Source: Streptomyces lucensis JCM 4490
GTDB lineage: Bacteria; Actinomycetota; Actinomycetes; Streptomycetales; Streptomycetaceae
NCBI RefSeq assembly: GCF_014650035.1
Contig: NZ_BMUE01000004.1
Span: forward strand, 310,001-374,000
Reading direction: 5' to 3'
DNA length: 64,000 nucleotides
Part shown: in pieces, positions 54,436 to 62,575 of the stretch
Position numbering within the stretch: position 1 is the stretch's first letter
Layout: each line of letters opens with the position of its first letter
Translations under genes and position numbers: made by a program
Notes under the pieces: model-generated
Database searches by the model: none
What the model was told of the DNA's origin: nothing
The model's input: only the letters and a program-made list of their open reading frames with translations

Positions 54436-55428
54436 ATGGCCAGAGAAGGAGCCCGACCCTCCTACGACCCGGCCGGCCCCGACCACGCCCTGCGCACCGC
54501 GCTCCAGGACCTGCGCACCGGGCGCTGGATGGCCATGCGCACCCTGCTCGCGGACACCCGGCAGTGGTGGCAGTGGACCCAGCGCACCCAGGTCCTCGCC
54601 GCGGCCGCGGCGGGCACCGACGTGGTACGCGCCTGGCTCGCGGAGGAGCCGGGCAGCGGGCCGGCGACGGTGATGCACGCCCGCGTCTGCGTGGAGCGTG
54701 CGTTACGGGCCCAGCGTGAACGGCACCGCCGCACCCACGAGTTGTGGATCGAGGCCTGGGACGCCGCCCAGTCCGCCTGCCACGCCGCCCCGCAGGACCC
54801 CGTGCCCTGGGTGTGCCTGCTGGCACTCGCCCAGCTCGATCCGGAACAGCGGTGGGAGGAACACCGGGCCGCCGCGCCGGATCCGATGCTGCCGCCGGGC
54901 CCCTGGGGACTGCTGGCCGAGGCCGGCAGGCGCGACCCCTACAACCGCGAGGCCCACCACCGGATGCTGCAGTTCCTCTACGCGCGTGGCGGATCGGGCC
55001 GGCTCGCGGAGGCCGCGGGATACGCGCAGTGGGCCGCCGGGCAGGCCCCGCCCGGTTCGGCGCTGCACGTGCTGCCGGTGTACGTCCGCGTCGAGCGCTA
55101 CCGGCGCGACAGCGGGCACGACGCGGCGCTGGACCTGCACTGGGTGGCCGAGGACGCCACCCGGGAGGCACACCGCGCGCTGCGGTCCTGGTTCGAGCAC
55201 ACCCACCGCGCCGAGCGCTCGGTGCCGGACCTGAACCACCTGGCCCACGCCCTGTGGGGCTCCCTGCAGTTCCAGGACGCGGCGAGGGTGTTCGACGCGA
55301 TCGGGCCGTACTTCACGCCCCCGCCCTGGATGTACCGCACGCCCGACCGCGACCGCGCCGTGGAGATCTTCGTACAGGCCCGGGACCGCTGCCGGGCGGC
55401 CGCGGACGGCTTCTCCACGCCCCGCTGA
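54436..55428 (+). CDS. Hypothetical helical-repeat (TPR-like) protein
   Basis: 330 aa from ATG 54436. A frame upstream to 54328 exists, but a TATAGT -10-like box (54324-54329) overlaps its start. The protein is rich in Trp, Arg and Ala with recurring helical pairs (WWQWTQRTQVLAAAAAGTDVVRAWLA, VPWVCLLALAQLDPEQRWEEH), suggesting TPR-like repeats without a clear consensus. No catalytic motif is seen. It lies 44 bases before an amino-acid permease gene and is probably co-transcribed, so a regulatory or accessory role is possible. Not recognised further. Confidence 0.7.
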   Translation: MAREGARPSYDPAGPDHALRTALQDLRTGRWMAMRTLLADTRQWWQWTQRTQVLAAAAAGTDVVRAWLAEEPGSGPATVMHARVCVERALRAQRERHRRTHELWIEAWDAAQSACHAAPQDPVPWVCLLALAQLDPEQRWEEHRAAAPDPMLPPGPWGLLAEAGRRDPYNREAHHRMLQFLYARGGSGRLAEAAGYAQWAAGQAPPGSALHVLPVYVRVERYRRDSGHDAALDLHWVAEDATREAHRALRSWFEHTHRAERSVPDLNHLAHALWGSLQFQDAARVFDAIGPYFTPPPWMYRTPDRDRAVEIFVQARDRCRAAADGFSTPR

Positions 55429-55472
55429 AAGCCCCCGTTCTCGAAGTCCCCCGACCCCCCGGAGGTTCCCGC

Positions 55473-57005
55473 ATGTCCCGCACCCCCGACCCAGCGCCGT
55501 CCCCGGGCCTGCCGCAGCAGGACGAGGAACAGCGCCTGCGCGAACTCGGCTACCGGCCCGTGCTGGCCCGCCGCATGGGCGGCTTCGGCAACTTCGCGAT
55601 CAGTTTCTCGGTGATCTCGATCCTGTCCGGCTGCATGACCCTGTACCTGTTCGGCATGAACACCGGCGGTCCCGCCGTGATGCTGTGGGGCTGGGCGGCC
55701 GTCGGCCTGTTCGTGCTGTGCGTCGGCCTCTCGCTCGCCGAGGTCACCAGCGCCTATCCCACCTCCGGGGCCCTCTACTACATGGCCGACCGGCTTGGTG
55801 GCCGCCGCTGGGGCTGGTACACGGGCTGGCTCAACCTGCTCGGCCTGCTGGGCGCGATCGCCGGCATCGACTACGGCGCGGCCCTGTTCATCGGCGCGTT
55901 CGCCAACATCCAGTGGGGCTTCGAACCGACGCCCGGCAAGACCATGCTGATCTTCACCGCCATCCTGCTGCTGCACGCGGTGCTCAACCTGTTCGGCGTG
56001 CGCCTGGTCAGCGTGCTCAACTCGGTCAGCGTCTGGTGGCACCTGGCGGGCGTGGCGCTGATCGTCGGCGCGCTCGCGATCTTCCCCGACCACCACCAGT
56101 CGCCGTCCTTCGTGTTCACCGAGTTCGTCAACGAGACCGGCTGGCACAACCCGCTGTACGTGGCGGCGATCGGCCTGCTGCTCGCGCAGTACACCTTCTC
56201 CGGCTACGACGCCTCGGCCCACCTGTCGGAGGAGACCTCGCACGCCTCGGTGGCCGCGTCCCGCGGCATCGTCCGGGCCATCTGGGTGTCCTGGGTGGCG
56301 GGCTTCGTCCTGCTGGCCGGTCTCACCTTCGCCATCCAGGACTACGACGCCACGCGCACCACGGACACCAGGGTGCCGCCCGCCCAGATCATGCTCGACG
56401 GGCTCGGCACCGGCGGCGCCAGCGCGCTGCTGCTCGTCGTGATCACCGCCCAGCTGTTCTGCGGGAACGCGGAGGTCGCCGCCGCCAGCCGGATGGTGTT
56501 CGCCTTCAGCCGGGACGGTGCGCTGCCCGGCTCGCACCTGTGGCGCAAGGTGAGCGACCGCACCCAGACGCCGGTCGCCGCCGTGTGGCTGTCGGTGGTC
56601 GTGGCGGGTGTCCTCGCCCTGCCGTCCCTGTACTCGTCGACGGCGTACAACGCGGTGACCGCCATCAACGTCATCGGCATCACCCCCGCCTACGCCATCC
56701 CCGTGTTCCTGCGGCTGCGGGCCGGCGACCGCTTCCGGCCCGGGCCGTGGCACCTGGGCCGGTGGAGCAGGCCCGTCGGCTGGATCGCCGTGGTGTGGGT
56801 GGCGTGCGTGACGGTCCTGTTCTGCCTGCCGCAGGGCTCGCCGGTGACGGTCGACACGATGAACTACGCCTCGATCGCCCTCGCCGTCGTCCTGGTCCTC
56901 GCCAGCGTCTGGTGGTACGTCGCACGCCGGTCGTACGGCACGCCCACCACCGCCGCGTACGGCAGCGACCGCGACCAGGCGGAGTTCGCGGAGGGCATCG
57001 TCTGA
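55473..57005 (+). CDS. APC-family amino acid/polyamine permease
   Basis: 510 aa from ATG 55473, seven bases after GGAGG. Twelve membrane helices are visible, starting with GGFGNFAISFSVISILSGCMTLY and followed by AEVTSAYPTSGALYYMADRLGG and QYTFSGYDASAHLSEET, the signatures of the APC superfamily (GabP/BAT1-like amino acid permeases). The substrate could be GABA, choline-like compounds or another amino acid. It follows the hypothetical gene in the same direction. Confidence 0.9.
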   Translation: MSRTPDPAPSPGLPQQDEEQRLRELGYRPVLARRMGGFGNFAISFSVISILSGCMTLYLFGMNTGGPAVMLWGWAAVGLFVLCVGLSLAEVTSAYPTSGALYYMADRLGGRRWGWYTGWLNLLGLLGAIAGIDYGAALFIGAFANIQWGFEPTPGKTMLIFTAILLLHAVLNLFGVRLVSVLNSVSVWWHLAGVALIVGALAIFPDHHQSPSFVFTEFVNETGWHNPLYVAAIGLLLAQYTFSGYDASAHLSEETSHASVAASRGIVRAIWVSWVAGFVLLAGLTFAIQDYDATRTTDTRVPPAQIMLDGLGTGGASALLLVVITAQLFCGNAEVAAASRMVFAFSRDGALPGSHLWRKVSDRTQTPVAAVWLSVVVAGVLALPSLYSSTAYNAVTAINVIGITPAYAIPVFLRLRAGDRFRPGPWHLGRWSRPVGWIAVVWVACVTVLFCLPQGSPVTVDTMNYASIALAVVLVLASVWWYVARRSYGTPTTAAYGSDRDQAEFAEGIV

Positions 57006-57192
57006 GCGGTGCGCCCGCGACGCCGGCCGGATTGCGAACCGGCGCACCGGATACGGCAGGATGAGCGATCGCGCGGGCGGGGCCCGGACGGACGGCCCGC
57101 GCGATCGCACATCCCGGACATCGAGCAGGTGACAACGTGACGCGAACTCACATCAGGCTCCGCGCAGCCGATCGGCGCCCCGGAGGTGACCG

Positions 57193-58284
57193 GTGAACCG
57201 CGCACTGACCCTGGACGACTCCGTCCTCGCCGGAATCGCCCTGGCGGCGGGCCTGTTGCTCGCCTTCATGTCGCGCACGCTGCTGCGCTGGCTGGCGAAG
57301 CACGCCAAGCGGACCCGCTGGAGCGGCGACGACGTCATCGTCGACTCACTGCGCACGGTCGTCCCCTGGGCCGCCATCGCGGGCGGCGCGGCCGCGGCCG
57401 CGGCGGTGCTGCCGCTGACCAGAACCGTCCAGCACCACGTCGACCAGCTCCTGCAGGTCGGGCTCATCCTGGTGGTGACCCTGTCCGCGGCCCGGGTGAT
57501 CTCCGGGCTGGTCCGCTCGGTCACCCAGTCCCGCTCGGGCGTCGCGGGCTCGGCGACCATCTTCGTGAACATCACCCGGGTCCTGGTGCTGGCGATCGGC
57601 TTCCTGGTCGTGCTCCAGACGCTGGGGGTCTCCATCGCGCCCCTGCTGACCGCCCTGGGCGTGGGCGGTCTGGCCGTGGCCCTCGCGCTGCAGGACACCC
57701 TCGCCAACCTCTTCGCGGGCGTCCACATCCTCGCCTCCAAGACCGTCCAGCCGGGCGACTACATCCGGCTGAGCAGCGGTGAGGAGGGCTACGTCGTGGA
57801 CATCAACTGGCGCCAGACGACGGTCCGCCAGCTCTCCAACAACCTGGTGGTCATCCCCAACGGCCAGCTGGCGAAGACCAACATGACCAACTACACGCGT
57901 CCTGAGCAGCAGTTGACGATCCTGGTGCAGGTGGGCGTGAGCTACGACAGTGATCTCGACCAGGTGGAGCGGGTCACGACGGAGGTCATCGCCGAGACGA
58001 TGCGCGATGTCGCCGGCGCCGTCCCGGAGCACGAGCCCGCGATCCGCTTCCACACCTTCGGCGACTCGCGCATCGGCTTCACGGTGATCCTCGGCGTCGG
58101 CGAGTTCAGTGACCAGTACCGGATCAAGCACGAGTTCATCAAGCGCCTGCACCGCCGCTACCGCGCGGAGGGCATCCGCATCCCGTCCCCGGTCAGGACG
58201 GTGGCCCTGCAGCAGGGCTCGGTGGTGATACCGCAGCAGCGCGGCGCGGACGAGTGGGCGCCGGAGTCCTCGCACGCCGAGTAG
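57193..58284 (+). CDS. Small-conductance mechanosensitive channel (MscS family)
   Basis: 363 aa from GTG 57193, six bases after GGAGG. Three to four membrane helices precede the pore helix and beta domain: LLTALGVGGLAVALALQDTLANLFAGVHILASKTVQPGDYI, then VVDINWRQTTVRQLSNNLVVIPNGQLAKTNMTNY. These are the classic MscS signatures. The channel releases solutes on hypo-osmotic shock. Single-gene unit with a strong terminator after it. Confidence 0.93.
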   Translation: MNRALTLDDSVLAGIALAAGLLLAFMSRTLLRWLAKHAKRTRWSGDDVIVDSLRTVVPWAAIAGGAAAAAAVLPLTRTVQHHVDQLLQVGLILVVTLSAARVISGLVRSVTQSRSGVAGSATIFVNITRVLVLAIGFLVVLQTLGVSIAPLLTALGVGGLAVALALQDTLANLFAGVHILASKTVQPGDYIRLSSGEEGYVVDINWRQTTVRQLSNNLVVIPNGQLAKTNMTNYTRPEQQLTILVQVGVSYDSDLDQVERVTTEVIAETMRDVAGAVPEHEPAIRFHTFGDSRIGFTVILGVGEFSDQYRIKHEFIKRLHRRYRAEGIRIPSPVRTVALQQGSVVIPQQRGADEWAPESSHAE

Positions 58285-58292
58285 GGCCGGGG

Positions 58293-58323
58293 GCCGGGCG
58301 GGGGCCGGACGGCCCCCGCCGGC
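58293..58323. terminator. Bidirectional terminator between mscS-like and DUF7144 genes
   Basis: An 8-bp GC stem (CGGGGGCC/GGCCCCCG) extended by a further 5 bp across a one-base bulge, with a 4-base loop GGAC. It lies between the stop of the MscS gene and the stop of the convergent membrane gene. Confidence 0.75.
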
Positions 58324-58325
58324 TC

Positions 58326-58757
58326 CTACGCCCTCATTCCCGGGCTCTCCGGCTGCACCGCGCACAGGGCCCAGATGATGAAGCCCGAGACCGCGATCAT
58401 CACGACCGACCAGACCGGGTAGTACGGCAGCGAGAGGAAGTTGGCGATGATCACCAGCCCGGCTATGGCCACGCCGGCGACGCGTGCCCACATCGCCGGG
58501 CCGAACAGGCCGAAGCTGACCGCCACGGCGATCACGCCCAGGACCAGGTGGATCCAGCCCCAGCTGGTGAGGTCGAACTTGAAGACGTAGTTCGGCGTCG
58601 TGACGAAGACGTCGTCCCGGGCGATCGCCATGATGCCCCGGAAGAGGCTGAGCAGCCCGGCGATCATCAGCATGACGCCCGCGAAGGCCGTCAGGCCGCC
58701 CGCCCACTGCTGCTTGGCGGTCCGGGTGTGAGCGCGTGCGTGAGGTGTCGTGGCCAT
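58326..58757 (-). CDS. Small four-helix membrane protein (DUF7144 type)
   Basis: 143 aa from ATG 58757. Four membrane helices alternate with short polar turns: GGLTAFAGVMLMIAGLLSLFRGIMAIA, WGWIHLVLGVIAVAVSFGLF, VAGVAIAGLVIIANFLSLPYYPVW and VVMIAVSGFIIWALCAV. The pattern W-G-W-x-H and PYYP-W is shared with widespread actinobacterial stress-related membrane proteins. No function is known. It is followed by the SHOCT-domain membrane gene upstream on the same strand. Confidence 0.75.
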   Translation of the reverse strand: MATTPHARAHTRTAKQQWAGGLTAFAGVMLMIAGLLSLFRGIMAIARDDVFVTTPNYVFKFDLTSWGWIHLVLGVIAVAVSFGLFGPAMWARVAGVAIAGLVIIANFLSLPYYPVWSVVMIAVSGFIIWALCAVQPESPGMRA

Positions 58758-58810
58758 GTGGTGATCTCGTTTCGTTGTCGGGGGCGTGCCCGGCTCGTCG
58801 CCGGGCGTTC

Positions 58811-59281
58811 TCAGCGCCCGGACGTCGTGGGTACGGAGTCGGAGGGCCGAGCCTCCCCGGCGCCGCCGAGGACCTGATCCTTGGCCCTGCGGAACTCGTC
58901 CTCGGTGATGTCACCGCGGGAACGCATGCCGGCGAGCCTCTCGAGTTCGTCGGCGCTGCCGGTGGCGGCCGCCCCGCCCCCCGCTGCCTGCCGGACGTAG
59001 GAGTCGAAGGCCTCCCGCTGGGCGCGCGCGTCCGCCAGCTCCCGCTGCCCCATGCCCCTGCCGCGTGCGATCAGGTACACCAGGATGCCCAGGAAGGGCA
59101 GCACGACGACGAAGAGCGTCCAGGCGGCCTTGGCCCAGCCGCCCAGGGTGTCGTCGCGGAAGATGTCGACGATGACCTTGAACAGCAGGACGAACCAGAT
59201 GATCCACAGGAAGAACTCCAGCATCGTCCAGAAGACGCCCAGCAGCGGATAGTCGTACGCCAGGTAGGTCTGCGCGCTCAT
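58811..59281 (-). CDS. Membrane protein with phospholipase D-nuclease N-like helices and SHOCT domain
   Basis: 156 aa from ATG 59281, six bases after GGAGG. Two membrane helices (FFLWIIWFVLLFKVIVDIF, AAWTLFVVVLPFLGILVYLIARGRGM) resemble the PLDc_N module. The C-terminus DELERLAGMRSRGDITEDEFRRAKDQVL is a SHOCT domain, a short helical oligomerisation module. Together with the DUF7144 gene it probably forms a two-gene unit. The function is not known. Another SHOCT gene lies at 61819. Confidence 0.82.
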   Translation of the reverse strand: MSAQTYLAYDYPLLGVFWTMLEFFLWIIWFVLLFKVIVDIFRDDTLGGWAKAAWTLFVVVLPFLGILVYLIARGRGMGQRELADARAQREAFDSYVRQAAGGGAAATGSADELERLAGMRSRGDITEDEFRRAKDQVLGGAGEARPSDSVPTTSGR

Positions 59282-59370
59282 GTCTCGCCTCCGTCCGGGA
59301 CGGGGAACGGCCGGGGTGCCGGGCCGGTGTCCGCAGTTGTCAGCGTGCACACGGCCAAGGAGCCGCGGCC

Positions 59371-61035
59371 TCACCCGCCATGGGTGAACCGGCGCCGGCC
59401 GCGCGACCGTGCGTCACCGTCCGGCCGGGCGTCGTCCGGTGACGGGCCGGCCGGGCGCGGGCCGCGGGACGGGGCGGCGGGCAGGCCCGGGGTGACGAGG
59501 AAGCCGGCGAGGGTGACGCCGCCGGCGGCGAGGACCGCCGCCTTCAGGCCGTCGAGCTGAGCGGCGGCGTACGTGTCGGTGAGGGCGTCGACCTCGGACG
59601 GCGGCAGTCCGGCTCGCTGGGCGGCCGAGCGCACCTGGCTGGTGGGCACGAAGCTGACCCCGGCCTCGAGGGCGACGCCGGTCTGCCGGCGTGCCTCCTG
59701 CGACAGCGCGGGGTTGTTCTCGACATCGGCGGTGAACGCGTGCACCAGCGCGCCGATGAGGATCGAGCCGATGAGCGCGGTCCCCAGCGCCGAGCCGAGG
59801 TTCTGGGCCGTGAACTGCAGGCCTCCCACCTCGCTGCGTTCCTCCTCGCCCACGCTTGACTGGACGACGTTGCCCAGTTGCGAGGCGAGCAGTCCCATGC
59901 CGACGCCCAGCAGCGCCATGGCTCCGGCGAACTGCACGTCGTCGATGGCCGGCTCGATGGTGGCGAGGAGCCAGACGATGGCCGCGGTCAGCGTCAGCAG
60001 GGCCAGCCGGACCACCCGGCGCGGCCCCATGATCCGGCCCAGTCCGGCGGCGGTGAGCGAGGTCACGAGCATGGTGACGGACACCGGCAGCAGCCGCAGA
60101 CCGGTCTGGAAGGCGTCGAAGCCCTGCACCACCTGGAGGTACAGCGGGATGGTGAAGAACAGCCCCAGCAGGATGAGGTTCTGGCTCAGCAGGGCGAGCA
60201 GACCGGCCCTGAGGGGTGGCAGGTCCAGGAGGGACAGGTGCACCAACGGGTCGGCGCCCGTGGCCACGCGTCTGCGCTCCCAGCGCACGAAGAGCGCCAG
60301 CACGGCCACTCCGGCGCCCACGACGAACAGGGTGGGCGCGAAGCCGAGCACGGTGAAGGGCGGGTTGCGCGGCTGTACCCAGCCCCAGGTGCTGCTCTGC
60401 AGCACCCCGAGCACGCCCAGTGCGAGCCCGGCCGCCGAGAGGACCGCGCCGACGAGGTCCAGCCGGGGCGGGGGCGCGGCCCGCGCGGACTCCGCGATGA
60501 CCCGCTGGAAGCACAGGACGGCGAGGACGACCACCACCTCTCCGGCGAAGACCAGCCGCCACGTCAGATAGGTCGTCACCCAGCCGCCCAGCAGCGGGCC
60601 GACCGCGATGCCGGCACCGGCCAGGCCGCCGATCACGCCGTAGGCGACCGCCCGGTCCCGGCCCCGGTAGGACTCGGCGACCAGGGCCGCCATGGCCGGC
60701 AGCACCATCGCCGCTCCGATGCCCTCGGTGACGGACCAGCCGAGCGCGAGTACCCACAGGGTGGGCGCGACGGCGGTGAGACCCGACCCGACGCCGTAGA
60801 CCACCATCCCGAGCAGGAACAGCCGACGGCGGCCGTAGATGTCGCCGAGCCTGCCGCCGATGAGCATGAACGCGGCCATGACCAGCGCGTACAGCGTGAT
60901 GACGGCCTGGATGGCGGTGACCTCGGTGTCGAAGTCCTCGACCAGCCGGCTGATGGAGACGTTCATGACGGAGGTGTCCAGCACCATCAGGAACTGGGCC
61001 GTCCCGAGCACCATCAGAGCCCGCCAATGTCCCAC
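59371..61035 (-). CDS. MFS drug exporter, DHA2 (EmrB/QacA) family
   Basis: 554 aa from GTG 61035, with GAGG upstream. Fourteen membrane helices are expected. The DHA2 motifs include LDTSVMNVSISRLVEDF in helix 1, GGRLGDIYGRRRLFLLG (motif A) and GGLAGAGIAVGPLLGGWVT (motif C). A hydrophilic C-terminal tail follows. Such proteins export drugs or secondary metabolites by proton antiport. No regulator gene is adjacent. Confidence 0.92.
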   Translation of the reverse strand: MGHWRALMVLGTAQFLMVLDTSVMNVSISRLVEDFDTEVTAIQAVITLYALVMAAFMLIGGRLGDIYGRRRLFLLGMVVYGVGSGLTAVAPTLWVLALGWSVTEGIGAAMVLPAMAALVAESYRGRDRAVAYGVIGGLAGAGIAVGPLLGGWVTTYLTWRLVFAGEVVVVLAVLCFQRVIAESARAAPPPRLDLVGAVLSAAGLALGVLGVLQSSTWGWVQPRNPPFTVLGFAPTLFVVGAGVAVLALFVRWERRRVATGADPLVHLSLLDLPPLRAGLLALLSQNLILLGLFFTIPLYLQVVQGFDAFQTGLRLLPVSVTMLVTSLTAAGLGRIMGPRRVVRLALLTLTAAIVWLLATIEPAIDDVQFAGAMALLGVGMGLLASQLGNVVQSSVGEEERSEVGGLQFTAQNLGSALGTALIGSILIGALVHAFTADVENNPALSQEARRQTGVALEAGVSFVPTSQVRSAAQRAGLPPSEVDALTDTYAAAQLDGLKAAVLAAGGVTLAGFLVTPGLPAAPSRGPRPAGPSPDDARPDGDARSRGRRRFTHGG

Positions 61036-61339
61036 GACGTCACCTCGCCGAACCCGTCCGGGCGTCCGCGTCCGCCCGTCACCGGCGGCACCGGCTCCGG
61101 GCCGCCGCTCCCATCGCAGCGCGGGCGGCCACCGCGCGCCTCACCCGTGGCGGGCGAACGTCCGGCCGCCTTCGCCGGGACCGCCGCACTTCTGCCGGTG
61201 GCGCCCGCGCCCACGGAGGTGCGCGCCCCAGCGCCCCGTGCTGGACTGGAGGGGAAACGGGGGCATGACGGACGTCGGGCCGCGAGGCGCCACCCGCCGG
61301 CCGGCGCGCCGCCCCCCATCGGGCTCCACGGGAGTGGTC

Positions 61340-61798
61340 ATGGACAGCGTCGAAGAAATGGGCCCCGTCGACTACCTGGTCATCGAGTTCCCCGGCAACC
61401 GCATGACGGGCGAGGCGTTCCCCCTGCTGGTGGATCTCGCCGAGCGCGGCATCGTCCGGATCATCGACCTCGCGTTCATCCGCAAGGAGACCGACGGCTC
61501 GGTCGTGGCCCTGGAGTTGCGGGACCTCGGTGACGAGATCGACCTCTCGCTCTTCGAGGGTGCCTCGGCCGGTGTGCTGGACCAGAGCGACCTGGACGAG
61601 GCCGCGGGCGTCCTGGATCCCGGCAACTCGGCGGCTGTGCTGGTGTACGAGAACCTGTGGGCGGCTCCCCTCGCCCGTGCGCTCAGGCGCAGCGGGGCCC
61701 AGCTCGTGGCGAGCGGCCGGATCCCGGTGCAGGCGCTGCTCGCGGCGCTGGACGCCACGGAGGGGACGGAGCCGCCCGGCGGCTCCGCGGCCGCCTGA
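61340..61798 (+). CDS. DUF6325-type protein
   Basis: 152 aa from ATG 61340 with GGGAG upstream; the upstream frame lacks a good site. The protein starts MGPVDYLVIEFPGNRMTGEAFPLLVDLAERGIVRIIDLAFIRK, typical of DUF6325 proteins found in Streptomyces next to SHOCT genes. An acidic middle (LDQSDLDEAAGVLDPG) and VYENLWAAPLARALRRSGAQL follow. Function is unknown; a stress-response role is suggested by such pairing. It is 20 bases before the SHOCT gene. Confidence 0.8.
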   Translation: MDSVEEMGPVDYLVIEFPGNRMTGEAFPLLVDLAERGIVRIIDLAFIRKETDGSVVALELRDLGDEIDLSLFEGASAGVLDQSDLDEAAGVLDPGNSAAVLVYENLWAAPLARALRRSGAQLVASGRIPVQALLAALDATEGTEPPGGSAAA

Positions 61799-61818
61799 CT
61801 CACCTGGGAGGTACCGAC

Positions 61819-62136
61819 ATGCCCGGACTGCTTCGGGGCGTCGCGCGCACGGCCGTCGTGGCCGGAACCGCGACCGCCGTCTCCAACCGCGTCTCACGTC
61901 GGCAGGCGGGCCGGTGGGCGCAGCAGGACTACGAACAGCAGCAGGGGTACGCGCAGGCACAGCAGGCGCCGCCGCCGCCCCCTCCCGCCGCGCCGCCGGC
62001 CGCGGCACCGCCGGCCGACGCCGCCGACGCCATGACCCAGAAGATCGACCAGCTCAAGCAGCTGGCCGAGCTGAAGGCCCAAGGGGTGCTGACGGACGAG
62101 GAGTTCGAGCAGCAGAAACGCGCGCTCCTGGCCTGA
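61819..62136 (+). CDS. SHOCT-domain protein with proline/alanine linker
   Basis: 105 aa from ATG 61819, behind GGGAGGT. The N-terminal segment RGVARTAVVAGTATAVSNRVSRRQ is amphipathic, then a Gln/Tyr-rich stretch and a Pro/Ala run of about 25 residues lead to the C-terminal SHOCT helix pair (DQLKQLAELKAQGVLTDEEFEQQKRALL). It forms an operon with DUF6325. The SHOCT module probably mediates oligomerisation. Confidence 0.85.
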   Translation: MPGLLRGVARTAVVAGTATAVSNRVSRRQAGRWAQQDYEQQQGYAQAQQAPPPPPPAAPPAAAPPADAADAMTQKIDQLKQLAELKAQGVLTDEEFEQQKRALLA

Positions 62137-62164
62137 GCCCGGCCCGAGCCGAAGAGGACGGCCG

Positions 62165-62575
62165 GTGGCCGACGACGACCGGCGCCGTGATGCGCGCGCC
62201 CTGGACCGGCGGCTCGACGCCCTCGCGCGGCAGCCGTTCCGGGCGCGCTTCCACCTGCGCGGGCGGGAACGGGCCACCGCCGAGTCGAAGGGTCCGGCCA
62301 CGATCCGGTGGCACGCGTACGACCTGGTCGCCAGGCGGCTGGCGCCGGCCGAGCCGTACAAGGACGGCAAGCAGACGCCGTACCGGGGGCATCCGGTCTT
62401 CGTGGCCCAGCACGCGACCGCCACCTGCTGCCGCGGCTGCCTTCGCCGCTGGCACGGCATCCCCCAGGGACGCGAGCTGACGCGGGCGGAGCACGCCTAC
62501 GTGGTGGACGTGATCTGCAGGTGGATCGAGCGCGAGATGGCGGGCGGGGCCGGTCGGGGCCCCGCCCGCGGCTGA
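62165..62575 (+). CDS. DUF4186 family protein
   Basis: 136 aa from GTG 62165. The conserved block KDGKQTPYRGHPVFVAQHATATCCRGCLRRWHGIPQGRELT with CC-x2-C and W-H-x-I-P identifies DUF4186. The cysteines with nearby histidines may bind a metal. Function is unknown. Its stop directly abuts the stop of the convergent aminopeptidase gene. Confidence 0.85.
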   Translation: MADDDRRRDARALDRRLDALARQPFRARFHLRGRERATAESKGPATIRWHAYDLVARRLAPAEPYKDGKQTPYRGHPVFVAQHATATCCRGCLRRWHGIPQGRELTRAEHAYVVDVICRWIEREMAGGAGRGPARG